Shown: in pieces, positions 52,661-64,000 of the stretch
Position numbering within the stretch: position 1 is the stretch's first letter
Layout of the letters: each line of letters opens with the position of its first letter
DNA from: Engraulis encrasicolus
Lineage: Eukaryota; Chordata; Actinopteri; Clupeiformes; Engraulidae
Reading direction: 5' to 3'
Assembly (NCBI RefSeq): GCF_034702125.1
Contig: NC_085871.1
Span: 35,383,248 to 35,447,247 of the forward strand
DNA: 64,000 nucleotides
Notes under the pieces: generated by a model
The model's database searches: none
Told to the model about the DNA's origin: nothing
Seen by the model: the letters and a program-made list of their open reading frames with translations, nothing else
Translations under genes and position numbers: made by a program

Positions 52661-53107
52661 AGCCACATACACACCCAAACCACACAAACACACAAGCACA
52701 GAGCCCACGCACACACACATACACCTCTCTCTCCCTTTCCCATCATTTCCGTCAAAGGTGCAATAAAACACATTTACTGACGCTTATGCTCCCTATATGT
52801 TTTCCATCCTACCTGCCAAAACTGCCAATAAATAACTAGAAGGAAGAAGGAAGTAGATGCCTTTCTGCAGCAGTGGACCGTGTGAGATTTGGGAAGGCAT
52901 CATGGCATCGATGGATGGTTTTTTACTTTTTCTGGGTACACTTTGCTGACAGACACTCATCTCAAAGATCTTTTTGACGTTTTGAGTTGTTGGATTGTAG
53001 CTGCCAGTGCCTTTTTGTTGCATTTGTACCCAGGTGTGATTGTCTTGTGCATTTGAGGATTTTGTTTGAAATGTTGTCCCTTGCTGAAAGTTCACAAGGC
53101 CCACGAA
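52658..53107. other. intron stretch, no gene recognised
   Basis: Unique-looking sequence between a microsatellite and a SINE. Confidence 0.5.
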
Positions 53108-53240
53108 CTTGGTCCCTTCTACGCTTGTGAGAGAAAGAGAAAGTAGAGAGGGAGAAATGGAGTAGGGTCGTGAAATGATCTCAGGCCCTCAGTCAAACCA
53201 GAGTGCCAGTTCGAGCTCAGCGCCTTAGCCCACTAAAGGC
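53108..53240 (-). mobile_element. tRNA-derived SINE, degraded
   Basis: On the minus strand, AGTGGGCTAAGGCGCTGAGC is the box A region and the CTCGAACTGGCACTC stretch a damaged box B, followed by CATTTCTCCCTCTCTACTTT. Fourth minus-strand copy of the family. Confidence 0.65.
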
Positions 53241-53489
53241 TGATGCATAGTCACGCGGTGCCGATTGCGGGGTAAAGCATAGACGTACTGTCAGCGGGGG
53301 GTATTGCCTCATAGTCGACCTACATGCGAATGCGTGCGAAAGGGCGTGGTGTTTTTTTTTCCCGCCGAAAATTCAAGAGTGGGGCAAGGGGGGAGGGAGG
53401 AGGAGATTTTAATGACGTCAATTCACCTCCGTGACAACAGGGGGCGAACTAACTCATTCAGTTGAGCCCAGTCCCTAGAATGAATCACA

Positions 53490-54345
53490 AAGCTAATCAG
53501 CTGGCTATGTAAAACGTAATATTCCACTAGTAGCCTACTTCTAAAAGTTGGGGCATAATTAGATGGTACAACATCAGTTTATTTTTGGTCAAGTACTACA
53601 TGAGATTAAATGCAAGACAAACGCCATTTTAAAAGACAATAGACAGCATGAATGGCCATTCACACCTGGGGCCTAGTAGTAACTAGCCAGCTAAATCAGT
53701 CATTACAAAGTCAAAGCTAGTTGACTAGCCACCTGAAACGTAATTCTACCACTAACAAAGAGGCTTCTTGCTATTAATTTAAAAAGTTGTGGCGTAATTA
53801 GACATGAATGATAGCATACAAGATTCTCTCTTTATTCATGTTTTACAGTTCAGGTGGTTAAAATGCCAAACAAAAGCCGTTTTAAATACAATACATCTAA
53901 TGGCCATATTAACAGCTAGCTTAGCAACTGTCAGCCAAACCCATTCAAACTCTACAGGACATTAGCGAACCCTGTTTTAGAAGCTAGCTAGCCACACTAC
54001 TTGTACTATATACTGTATCAACAAAGAGGCTTCTTGCTATTAATTTAAAAAGTTGTGGCGTAATTAGACATGGATGATAGCATACAAGAGTCTCTCTTTA
54101 TTCATGTTTTACAGTTGAGGTGGTTAAATGAAACAAAAGCCATTTTTAAATACAATAGATAGCCTATCTAATTAACAGCTAGCTTAGCAACTGTCAGCCA
54201 AACCCATTCAAACTCTACAGGACATTAGCGAACCCTTTTTTAATGAGCTAGCTGCCACACTACAAAAGAACAAAGAGGCTTCTTTGCTACTACCACACTA
54301 CAAACATATCATTTCCATGATGGCCTTTTATGGATATTTCTAATT
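53490..54345. repeat. tandem repeat, about 250-266 bp unit, 3.2 copies
   Basis: AACAAAGAGGCTTCTTGCTA recurs at 53754, 54020 and 54269. Each unit also holds AAGTTGTGGCGTAATTAGAC, TTTATTCATGTTTTACAGTT and CAGCTAGCTTAGCAACTGTC. The first copy (53490-53753) is the most diverged. Copies two and three are nearly identical. Confidence 0.9.
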
Positions 54346-55190
54346 GATTTTTTGGAAGTTGTACTACTGAAATAAAAAACAGTTTCTCTTCTCCCTGTCA
54401 AGTAAACTCCAGTGATTTCCTGCCAAGTCATCTGCATCGTGTTTTTCGTTTTCCTTCAAACCTCCGCGGTAGGGTAGAAGAATAGAACACAACTGACCTA
54501 TCAGGACTGAGTTCCCCCCGGACTGCCGTAAGCGCATTGACCAATCACCGTCTTCAAGCATAGCTCAGCTCACGGACATTTCAGCCTGGGAGAAACATGC
54601 GTGTACTGCAGCCAGGGGTCGTTTTGTCGCTGCACAGGGGGGCGCTGTGGCTCATTCTCTGTGCAGAACCCCCGCGAACGCGCGACTCTAAACCCCCCTT
54701 TAGTCACAGCACCCACCAGTGTCAACCCACTCTTCTCCCCCCCCAGTCTCCGCCCACTCTTAACCCCTCCTTTCTGTGTCATACTTCTGTTTGTCCTTGC
54801 TTGTGCGGGCGTCTGTGCTCATGTGAAGGCTCACACTGTCCAACTGCCCAACTGCCCGCTCCCTTTTAGTCTTGCACTCTTCTCCCTCCTGTCTCACTTT
54901 TACTTGTGCGTGCGTGCGTGCGTGCGTGCGTGCATGCATGTTTGCAGTTTCCTAGGACTTTCTGGCAGCAGTTATCCATCCTTTGGCATCCTCTGAGTTC
55001 CTGCATTGTGCCCGTGTTGGACCACACACAAGATATGGTGGGCATGGAGGACCGCATGAGCCGAAGCCCCCCCGCCACGGGCTTAACCATGACCAGGGTC
55101 ACTGCAACACGCACGCCACATGTCACTCAAACCACCTACTGCTTTTCCCACCACTACCACACTGCTATGCTGCACAAGAGATTTGGCAAT
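54346..55190. other. intron stretch, no gene recognised
   Basis: Mixed composition with a short (CGTG)n run at 54905-54932. ORFs up to 261 codons extend into the AC microsatellites but carry no family signal. Confidence 0.5.
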
Positions 55191-55195
55191 ACACG

Positions 55196-55245
55196 GACAC
55201 ACACACACAAACACAAACACAAACACACACACACACACACACACG
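55196..55245. repeat. (AC)n microsatellite
   Basis: About 48 bp with two CAAA interruptions. Confidence 0.93.
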
Positions 55246-55383
55246 CTATTGTCTACAAAATGGTTTTCCAACAGCTCTTTGCTTCCCATGCCAACAAATT
55301 CAGCCCACCTACCACCGTTGCTACACCACCTTTCCTCTCCAACTGTTCAATCACATTATTGCATTGCACAAAACGATGTTTAG

Positions 55384-55455
55384 TGCACGCACGCACGTGT
55401 GCGCACACGCACGCACGTGTGCGCACGCACGCACGTGTGCGCACACACACGTGCG

Positions 55456-55502
<47 letters not shown>
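55384..55502. repeat. (GCAC)n/(AC)n compound microsatellite
   Basis: ACGCACGTGTGCGCAC-type units, three times at about 26-bp spacing, then (AC)n. The CACGTGTGCG words are self-complementary. Confidence 0.93.
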
Positions 55503-55503
<1 letters not shown>

Positions 55504-56137
55504 TTACAGACACAAAAACGATTTTCCTACTGAGCATACTCCCCTTGCCAATAACATCCAGCTTGCCTGCTGCTTCAAAACCTTTCTCTCCTTCTTCCCT
55601 TCCCACTATTCATCTCCTTAAGCAGACGATTAAAAACATAGGGGGACCCCCCCTCATCCTCAAGACTTGGACTGGGCAAATATTCTTTTAGGTTCCTCTT
55701 AACCGTCTCTGGACTGGACGGGCCTGTCTTGTAATGGCGGCTAATGTGTTTTCACATCGCCATAAAGTGTAATTACACTGACTTTAAGCATATCACCTCT
55801 CTGTAGCGCTGCCTGCCTGCTAGCTCCTCTGTTTTATATTGACGTGGCCATCCCACTGATCATTAAAGGGCGTAAAAGACGATAAAAGTTTTAAAAGGGG
55901 GGCCCGGCCAGATGGGTTGCTAACGGTAACAGGCAGAGTGAGGGTAGCTTAAGGCCCTGTTCTTGCCCTTGTCTTTGCGTTTGACCTTGTTGGCGAGAGG
56001 GACTGAAGGGATTGTTACCAGTCAGTCAGCAGCTTTTCTCTCTCTCCCTTTTTTTCATAGAAACACTCGTTCTCGGTCTCTCCCCTCCTCCATTGAAACC
56101 TGTGGTGCTGTTGTGTTGTGGTAATTCTTTATCACAC
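55503..56137. other. intron stretch, possible conserved element
   Basis: 55720-55880 (TGTAATGGCGGCTAATGTG, CGCCATAAAGTGTAATTACA, TTGACGTGGCCATCCCACTG) is repeat-free and could be a conserved non-coding element, judged by eye only. No gene. Confidence 0.3.
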
Positions 56138-56462
56138 AAGGGCCGTACACACACGTCGCTGCTAGTTACTCGCTCAGCGAATGAACTCAATAGAATGTCA
56201 ATGTGTTCCAGCGAAACTAGCAGGCGAATAGGCGAGTACTGTACAAGCGATGCGATGTGGGCGGATCCCGAGTTGAAAATATTTTATCTTCGAGCGAGGC
56301 GAGTAAGCGAGTAACCAATTGGAAGGCAGAGTTCGGTACTTCTCGCCTGTTCATTGGCAGTTAAAGCCGCGGGAACTTTCAGCAAACGTTCCATGAAACA
56401 GAGGCGAGTAGACGAGGAAGCGAGAAGCTAGCAAATAGCAGCGATGTGTGTGTACGGCCCTT
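56138..56462. mobile_element. 325-bp TIR element (AAGGGCCGTACACAC ends)
   Basis: AAGGGCCGTACACACACGTC at left and its near-exact complement at right, extending through GCTGCTA. The interior is CpG-rich with repeated GCGAGTA and GGCGAG words. Similar CGTACACACGTCGC ends are seen in fish PIF/Harbinger MITEs. The target duplication is unclear because the ends are palindromic. Confidence 0.75.
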
Positions 56463-57020
56463 AACTCAGCCCACCTATCACACCTTGCTGGTGAGAAAGA
56501 CCTGATTAACTCACTCTGAAGAATTGACTCTTGGTCTAGTTATTTCTGCAAAGTTTACACATAGCAGGGTATTTTGATAAACAAACATTTTTCTTCCCTG
56601 TGTTTTCCAAAATGTCCTCGTACACACCATGGGCAAATCTGCATAAATATGTTGCCGTTAGCTGTCATAAGCTTGTGCGTGGCAAGGAGAGAGCCATTAA
56701 AGTCTCTATTTTATTTAGTCACAGTCCCTGAAGTCATGTGGGGGGACGCTTCCAGTTTGTTTTTGGATTTTTGCTATTGTGAGATCCAGCTACCATAGTA
56801 CAGTAATCAACCCTACCCACACTCTCAGTCCCTTTTATCCACAGTGCCTGCGATTGTGTGGTGTGGTAAATTGTAAGAAAATGCTGTAAAAGGCTGCAAA
56901 AGTGAAGTACTGGATACTAGATGTGCTAATGGGTCTGCTCGTCTCCACTGCTGTAATTTTGGCCAGTTTTTCGGCAGAGCTGATTTGCTGAGACGCGGGT
57001 GTTATGTAGTGATGAGTCTG
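56463..57020. other. intron stretch, no gene recognised
   Basis: Unique-looking; nothing recognised. Confidence 0.5.
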
Positions 57021-57029
57021 ACCTTCTCA

Positions 57030-57100
<71 letters not shown>
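57030..57100. repeat. (CT)n microsatellite
   Basis: About 68 bp. Confidence 0.97.
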
Positions 57101-57101
<1 letters not shown>

Positions 57102-57319
57102 CCCCCCCATGTCTTTATTCCTTTTTTCATTCCCTCACCTCTTTTCCCCTTTCTCTCCTCCATCTCCCGCATTTTCCTTTTTGGTCTCTAGCTGTTCTTT
57201 GAAAGTGCCGTTGTCTTTTCATAATGTATTCATAGTTTTCTGTCCCCCTCCACCTTCATTGTAATGCAGTTTGATTCGCCTCTGATTCTGTGTTTTGTTC
57301 CCGTGATTAGACTGTTTCT

Positions 57320-57470
57320 TGTGTGTGTTCGTGTATGTTCGCGTGTGTGTGTGTGTGTTCGTGTGTGTGTGTGTTCGTGTGTGTGTGTGTGTTCGTGTGT
57401 GTGTGTGTGTTCGTGTGTGTGTGTGTGTTAGTGTGTGTGTGTGTTCGTGTGTGTGTGTGTATGTGTGTGG
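57320..57470. repeat. (GT)n with regular GTTC units
   Basis: (GT)5-8 blocks separated by TTCGTG at about 16-20 bp spacing: a higher-order repeat inside a GT tract. Confidence 0.93.
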
Positions 57471-57540
57471 GTCCATCCATTTGCTTCCACCTGCTCTTGA
57501 GTTGAGCTTGCTTTGTCTTTGCCAAATGTACCTTTTCCCT

Positions 57541-57543
<3 letters not shown>

Positions 57544-57590
<47 letters not shown>
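57544..57590. repeat. (CT)n microsatellite
   Basis: About 45 bp. Confidence 0.95.
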
Positions 57591-57591
<1 letters not shown>

Positions 57592-57759
57592 CTCATTCTT
57601 TCTTTCCATTGTCCTTTTGTTTAAACCATGAGCACAGGAAGAGAAGTTGAAGTGCTATTAAGCAGCATTTAGATTGATTATATAATCAGTGTATGCAAAT
57701 AGGTGGAGGAGTTTTGCTTTTTTGTGAGTGCAAAAGCTTGTGTTTGTGTGCGTTTCAGC

Positions 57760-57860
57760 TTGTGGTTTTGTGTGTGCGCGTGCACTTTTTTGTGCGCGCG
57801 TGTGTGTGTGTGTGTGTGCGCGCCTGCGTGCGTGCGTGCATGCGTGCGTGCGTGCGTGTC
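57760..57860. repeat. (GT)n/(GCGT)n microsatellite
   Basis: GT followed by GCGT and CGTG units, about 65 bp dense. Confidence 0.9.
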
Positions 57861-57972
57861 CTGGCTCACTTGGGAACAGCTTTCCAGTCCCGTGCCATGT
57901 TTTAGCCCCAGGCTCCAGTGCTGGATATCATTTCACAGTTGAAACGTTCACTTATGTTCCCTCTCCCCAGGG

Positions 57973-58378
<406 letters not shown>

Positions 58379-58640
58379 GCTCACACACTTATGTGCACTC
58401 AAGCAGTCTCTGTTAGTCAATATGTTTATTTCTCGTCATATTTTGATTTATTTATTTATTTATTTTGTTTTGCCTGTTTGTTTGGCCCTGTGTAATTTGA
58501 AATTTGGTGTATCGAAATCATACATGCTCTATTCACTCGCTTGACGAGAAGCATGCATAGCTAATAGCCTTAACCCTCAAAAGGCCAACCCACCCCGGCT
58601 AAAGACCACTTGTGCACTTGTTTGATGTTGTTATTTGTTT

Positions 58641-58647
58641 GTGTGTG

Positions 58648-58706
<59 letters not shown>
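58641..58706. repeat. (CTGT)n microsatellite
   Basis: About 14 perfect CTGT units. Confidence 0.97.
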
Positions 58707-58716
58707 GCATGTGTAT

Positions 58717-58830
58717 TTGGGCTGTAACGATACACCCAGCTCACGATTCAATATTTGGCCCACGGATCAATACACCCTACGATTTTGTGTCTGTATTTAT
58801 AATTTATTTTTGCCTTTACTCACCTACATT
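58717..58830. mobile_element. hAT-like left-end fragment
   Basis: TTGGGCTGTAACGATACACC followed by CAGCTCACGATTCAATAT is a common fish hAT left end. No right end is found downstream, so it is a truncated remnant. Confidence 0.45.
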
Positions 58831-59425
58831 TAGTATTTAATAACAACAAATAAATATCTATCAAATGATAATCAGTTGTGTACAGACAGCTGGTAGGCTA
58901 CCACTGCAACCTTTTCCCCAGCTCTTGACATCAAAACACAGCACCCAAACCCCAAAGTGAAATAAGGAATATTAATTTGTCATGGAAAAATATATCATGC
59001 GAAGATGATGTTGATCCTGAGAGAGAGGGAGAGAAGGTTCAACAAACCAGTAGGTAATTGACAGCTGGCCCACATTGTCAAAAGTTCCATTTATTGAAAC
59101 CGACATTCGCGATTATCGGAAATTCTCGACATGTAAAAGCCTTCTTAGTCAATTGTTCGTCCTGTGCTAAACTTTCCGATGTTTGCCGAACTTCTCATAG
59201 CGTTTCTCTTGTCGTGGAGATGTGAGTAACAGCTTCAAGTCTTTTTTTCACCCCTCTCATGTGTGAAACCTTTTTTATCTTACTTGCAGTCTTTTTAGGC
59301 ACATAGTCCTGCTGTTCTCTGGGCTGAAGGGCAACATAACTTTGAAAGGGCGTGTCACAGTTCTGTAAGACAAGTTCATGGCTATGTGTGTCCCGATTCC
59401 TCAGTTTATTTATAATATCGTTATT
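58831..59425. other. intron stretch, no gene recognised
   Basis: No feature recognised apart from a short GT repeat at 59428-59448 just to the right. Confidence 0.5.
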
Positions 59426-59571
59426 GTATGTGTGTGTGTGTGTGTGTTTGCCAGAATGAATGTGACACACATTGCCGTTCTCATCGGATCAAACCCTCAA
59501 GTAATGTTGACGTCCAGCCTTTCCCTTTCTCATATACACAATCACACATATGCTTACACACAAATGGCACA

Positions 59572-59745
59572 CATGTACACATACAGACACATACAGACAC
59601 ATACAGACACATACAGACACATACAGACACATACAGACACATACAGACACATACAGACACACACAGACACACGCGCACACACGCGCACACACGCGCGCAC
59701 ACGCGCGCACACGCGCACACACGCGCACACACACATTCATATGGC
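59572..59745. repeat. 10-bp ACATACAGAC minisatellite, then CACACGCG repeats
   Basis: Eight near-perfect ACATACAGAC units (about 59577-59657), then a run of ACACGCGCAC units to 59735. Confidence 0.93.
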
Positions 59746-59859
59746 ACATATGCACAAACACGCGCACACACCAGACACACACCAGCAAAATCCCGCCCCA
59801 GGGCTACAGGCCATACATACACAACATACATGTGTGCTAGCCCATACATTGAGTAGTAG

Positions 59860-60010
59860 TAGTTTAGCCGGAGAGCGATCGCGACCGGGGGGGATGTTCG
59901 TAAAATATTCATGGTCAGCATTCAGAGGCATTATTTCCCTCCATCAATATTGTATGGAGCCTTTAAAGGGCTTTGTGGCCATCATCCCCCCCAACGCTGA
60001 GCCCCCACCA
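59860..60010. other. candidate conserved non-coding element
   Basis: Complex sequence between microsatellites: CGTAAAATATTCATGGTCAG, GGCATTATTTCCCTCCATCA and TTGTATGGAGCCTTTAAAGG. By-eye judgement only. Confidence 0.25.
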
Positions 60011-60011
60011 C

Positions 60012-60136
<125 letters not shown>

Positions 60137-60218
60137 CCCTTTCAGTGGGGTCGGAGCAGCTTCAGTGGCAGCAGTGATGGGGAAAGTCAGGAATTTCCCA
60201 TTATGGCTTGTCAAGGGA

Positions 60219-60280
<62 letters not shown>

Positions 60281-60281
60281 C
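60219..60281. repeat. (AC)n microsatellite
   Basis: About 60 bp, perfect. Confidence 0.98.
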
Positions 60282-60699
60282 ATTTGGCTGTTGTGATTCA
60301 GGAGCGTGTCCCACATGACAGGTGGCTGGCCAGCGCATTAATGAGTGAATGAACACACTGCAGAGAGATGTGTAGCGGTACTGAAAGTGTGTGTGTGTCT
60401 GTGTGTGTGTCTGTGTGTGTGTGTGTGTTTGTGTGTGTCTTTGTGTCTGTGCGTGTGTGTCTGCACGCGTCTCTGTGACGAACACACTAGAAACAACATT
60501 GTGTTTGTGTGCCAGGACGAGTCGTAATGGTTTGCCAATAATGCAGGAAACTGCAAAATGGGAAAGGAAGGCATCATGTCAATGTGAGTATCGGTCCGAA
60601 AACACTATCGTTTGTATGTGCTCTGTGACTATAGCCAATAATGCAGGAAAGTGTGCGTGTGCGTTTGCGTTTGCGTGTGTGCGTGCAAGTAGAAAGTAT

Positions 60700-61360
60700 A
60701 GATGAATGTCAGGCCTTGCATATTAAATATTAATGGCGCCAGTCTGTTTGTTTGATTGATTAGGGAGGGAGGGGAAGGGGGTGCTTGCATTTTCACAAAA
60801 TGCATTTTAGCTGCACCCGCATATTCACAACGCTTTAAATAATTCATTAGCGTGACATGGAGGTGATTTCAGAAGAGGAATGCTCGCAACTTACTTGATG
60901 GGAAACAGCAGCTCCATCATGCTGTTAATCGTAAGTAAGCGCTTTCTAAGACAACCTTACGTGACCGCAGTGAAGCCATTAGCTTTGATTTAGCCGTTAT
61001 CATGTGTGTGTTATCTGGCCATTTACTATACTGTGTGTATATATTTATTTTCATGGCCGAATCGGGTTCAATTATGTTTTGATTTAGTTGTTGTCATGTC
61101 AGTAGCTTGGAGCCGTCCTGTGTACATCCGTAATTAATGTATAGGGTAAAGTTGCATTACTTCATCTTATAAGGTTTCCATTATGCTTGTTGTTCACTAA
61201 AAGCCATTCGATTGTAATGGGATCGGATGGGCCGTGCAAAAGTCAGTGGGTATTAACCAAATTATTAGCTTCGGTACACATTTCCTCCTGACAGTAAAGC
61301 ATAAGCGCATAATGTCAGGCATTGACCTTTATGGAAAGATCCGGATTCTGCACCTGTTCC
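60700..61360. other. candidate conserved non-coding block
   Basis: 660 bp free of repeats and transposon ends, with homeobox-like AT-rich words (CCGTAATTAATG, TTATTAGCTTC, AATAATTCATTAG, CATATTAAATATTAATGG) in a complex context. In a window this full of repeats the absence is notable. No alignment supports it yet. Confidence 0.3.
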
Positions 61361-62640
61361 TTGTCACATTTGTGTGCTGGTTTCAGCTTTAACCCAAACA
61401 AAAAGAAGTCATCATTTTCTGTGCGTGCTTTTACCCCTTGGTTTTTACCATTGAGATAACATTTTTAGTCTGGTCAGAGAATATATCCACTTCCTAGGAC
61501 AAATATTTCATCAACTTCACTCAACGCTCCTCTCAGCACTTCCTCTGTTTTTCAAAATTTCAGATGACTAAGCCCATCAGCAAGTGTCCGACAAAAGAAA
61601 AGAAACGTCTGTTATGCTTCAGAGGAACAAAAAAAACCTGAAGAGCGATGATGGTCTCCTTCTGAAAGTTTGAGACAATCATGCACTTATTTTCTGGAGT
61701 GATCATCTTTCTTTTTGAATACCCTCCGTCCTTCCCCGCTTGCCAATCTTTATGCAAAAATGAGAAATGCTTCCAAGTGACGGCAATTGTGCTCAGCAAG
61801 TGCTCCTAAAGCAATAGTTGAGGGGGCTCAGTGACGCGACTAGACTTGAGTTGCACAGCGCAGTCTTTTATTCTTAGCTTTACAGTCGGCCAGTTAAAAT
61901 CTAACGCTCTTGGCTCACTCGTTTGCTATCTCTCCCTCTCTCTCTCCCCTCTATCACTTCAATGCCGCCCTTCAGTTCTTTTTGCCATCACTCTTCATGG
62001 GCTCTCTGAGACTGCTCATGTCCCAACAAAGTCCCACCACTGTTACTGTTACTGATTCATGGATGTCTTCCAGAAAGCTCCTTCACTATCAGGGAATTGT
62101 TTCATATAAAGACATTTTATTGTCATTATCCAGCGGCCTCTGCACATTCCGGTGTAGCCTGTGCACTGCATCTCTCGGTTATCTAATGATAAGACCACCA
62201 GGTTCTAAGATGGAACATTGCAGATCCTTTGATCGTAACAGAAAAATATGAAAATTGTTCTGGTAGAAGTTGCTGCTAATTCAATTCTTGAGACTAATAC
62301 TGTTTGTCAGAAACAGTTTTTTTCCTTTATGAACCAGCAATGATGCCCAGCGGCACTTTCACAAAATATCAGAAGCTTTGTTTTTCTTCCCTTTTCTTTT
62401 CTTTTTTTTTGTCTGTTCAAACCATAGCCGAGATCTTACGGCTTACAAGGACCCTCAGAGACCTCCGACCTTTACGGAAAAGGCAATGTTGTTGGAGGCG
62501 GCCGCGGCAGCTCTCTTCTTCTGTGTGACGGATGACCGCAAAATGTTCCTCCGTACCCTTTCGACTCTGACATATTTATCTTTTCATTTTTTGGAGGGGG
62601 TGAAAAACCTGTGCCTCATATTTGTCTTTTAAATGAGCAT
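61361..62640. other. intron stretch, no gene recognised
   Basis: No exon or transposon ends seen. A CG-rich patch at 62500-62515 (GGCGGCCGCGGCAG) stands alone. Confidence 0.5.
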
Positions 62641-62699
62641 CACCTTTACCGACCTTCTGGCAGGTGTGAAAGGCCCTTCGAGGACCTTCATGACAAGAA

Positions 62700-62960
62700 G
62701 GAGTAGCAGGAGAAAAGATGGAGGGAGAAAGAGGGAGAGCAAGAATAGGGTAAGAGAAACGGAAAGAGACACACAGAGGTAGAGAGAGACACACAGAAGT
62801 AAACAGGGAGACCGAGGCAGAGAGAGAGACACACAGAGGTAGAAAGAGAGGAATGAGAAGAAAAAGAGGAATGGACACTGAGAAAGGGAGAGACATACAG
62901 AGAGAGAGAGAGAGAGAGAGGTAGAGAGATACAGACGAGCAAACAAAAGAGGGAAGGGGT
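62700..62960. repeat. purine-rich AGAGACACACAGA repeats
   Basis: GAGACACACAGAGGTAGA recurs four times at about 25-45 bp spacing inside GA-rich sequence. Confidence 0.85.
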
Positions 62961-63214
62961 TTGGAGAAAGGCTGAGGGCAGTGAGGTGTGTGTTGGGGGG
63001 GCTGCCCAGACAGACGGAGCAGACGGCGCATGATGGATAGGGCTCGTTGGCATCTGTCCAGCCCAGTGGACTGAGACTGGACATGGCTTCAAAACCTGCA
63101 CACCGCCGACACCACCGACTGTGAAGAGAAATAAAATAAAATGCAATTTAATGAAAAAGAAAAAAAAAACATATCAGTCGGTCCTACTCGCCTTCCCAAC
63201 TTCTCAACCACATC

Positions 63215-63316
63215 TTTCACCCACCACTACCACTACCACCACTACCACCAGCATCACCACCATCACCACCACTACCATCACTGCCACCACCATTAGCACC
63301 ATCACCACCACTACCC
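63215..63316. repeat. (ACC)n/(CAT)n trinucleotide repeat
   Basis: About 95 bp of CAC, ACT and CAT triplets. Confidence 0.93.
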
Positions 63317-63660
63317 ATTGCTGTGAATTTGGAAGAGATATTCAGAGACATGCCTCAGAAAACACCCTTTGGATATCAGCTTTAGTGGCCTTCTAGACTG
63401 TGTGCGTGCGTGCAAGGAGTGTGCGTGTTGACAGACACCGCTGTGGTCAAAGTGAGTTATTTGAAGCCACAGCCATAGATTGAGAAAGTTGAGAGAGACC
63501 AGACATAATGTTTTTTTGTCTGTGTGTGTGTGTTTGGTGGATATGTCTGTGTGTGCATTGACATCTTGGAGTGAGCCTGCCATTTGAGGTTCCGTGCCTC
63601 AAAGAGAAAAGGCGATCAATTTTAATCACCCCGAACAAGGTGCTGCTTGTTTATCTTTTT
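63317..63660. other. intron stretch, no gene recognised
   Basis: Short GT runs only. Confidence 0.5.
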
Positions 63661-63699
63661 GGAGGGAGGGAGGAAGGGAGGGAGACAGGTGGAGGAGGA

Positions 63700-63702
63700 C
63701 GT

Positions 63703-63798
<96 letters not shown>

Positions 63799-63805
63799 GT
63801 CAGAC
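63700..63805. repeat. (CAGA)n microsatellite
   Basis: About 25 perfect CAGA units. The last 195 bp after it hold nothing recognisable. Confidence 0.98.
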
Positions 63806-64000
63806 GGGGGGCTTGTGAAGGGATCAGGATTACTGAGAACAAGCCTGCTGACAGTCTTGGCTGGGTCCAGGACAATGTCTTCTGAAAGAGACCCCCACTC
63901 AATAGATGGATACAATGTAATGAGGACACAATTCTGGGCCCTCCTGTCCACCTGTACTAGGGACACCTGACCCCTTTGTCAACCCCCCCTTGTCAGCTTT

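Noticed and set aside
51377..52839. Open frames of 270-390 codons on both strands (Arg/Glu-rich on plus, Ser/Leu-rich on minus)
   Set aside because: They are translations of a (GA)n purine tract with no start context, no domain and equal openness on both strands.
59572..59660. CRISPR-like array of short regular repeats
   Set aside because: Eight abutting 10-bp units without unique spacers, in a vertebrate intron; an ordinary minisatellite.
62576..63146. Three overlapping 150-codon minus-strand frames rich in Ser/Leu
   Set aside because: Open only because of the GA-rich repeat; no conserved sequence.

Overview
This is nuclear DNA from a teleost fish. The evidence is a vertebrate split-gene structure, the head-to-head exoc4/chchd3 gene pair that is also linked in mammals, several classes of fish transposon (hAT, Tc1/mariner-like, Mutator-like, Penelope-like, tRNA-derived SINEs, L1-type LINEs), and very abundant dinucleotide microsatellites. 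The species cannot be fixed from the sequence. There are no operons, CRISPR arrays or prokaryotic features. Most of the window is intron or repeat.

Layout. (1) 1-1632, minus strand: coding exons 1 and 2 of exoc4 (exocyst subunit Sec8), residues 1-90; the rest of the gene lies off the left edge. (2) 1633-22305: a 20.7 kb intergenic interval between two divergent genes. It is filled with nested mobile elements: a hAT element inside a tRNA-derived SINE, a TIR element with a second palindromic element inside it, an inverted Penelope-like fragment with a hammerhead-like motif, two LINE 3' ends pointing away from each other, two mariner-like copies and a Mutator-like element with perfect 97-bp inverted repeats. 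A decayed multi-exon relative of fish SAMD3-like genes lies at about 12.7-14.7 kb. (3) 22306-64000, plus strand: coding exons 1-3 of chchd3 (Mic19, the MICOS subunit), separated by introns of 0.85 kb and 13.7 kb and followed by at least 25.9 kb of intron 3; the remaining exons lie off the right edge.

The most unusual item is chchd3 exon 2. In mammals this part of Mic19 is a short linker. Here it is one 1,105-bp open exon coding about 368 residues, dominated by Pro, Val, Ala and Glu, with exact splice sites and phases that join it to the normal N-terminus and coiled coil. Just downstream, exon 3 has been copied in tandem at least three more times and the copies have decayed; one carries a 160-bp hAT-type insertion with a perfect 8-bp target duplication. 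Further right, a 2,993-bp hAT-like element carries a palindrome of 891 bp with two 432-bp arms.

Both genes are housekeeping: exoc4 tethers secretory vesicles at the plasma membrane, and chchd3 organises mitochondrial cristae. They share a neighbourhood but not a pathway. Everything else in the window is non-coding DNA or mobile-element debris. A few repeat-free stretches of intron look like candidate conserved non-coding elements, but this needs alignment.
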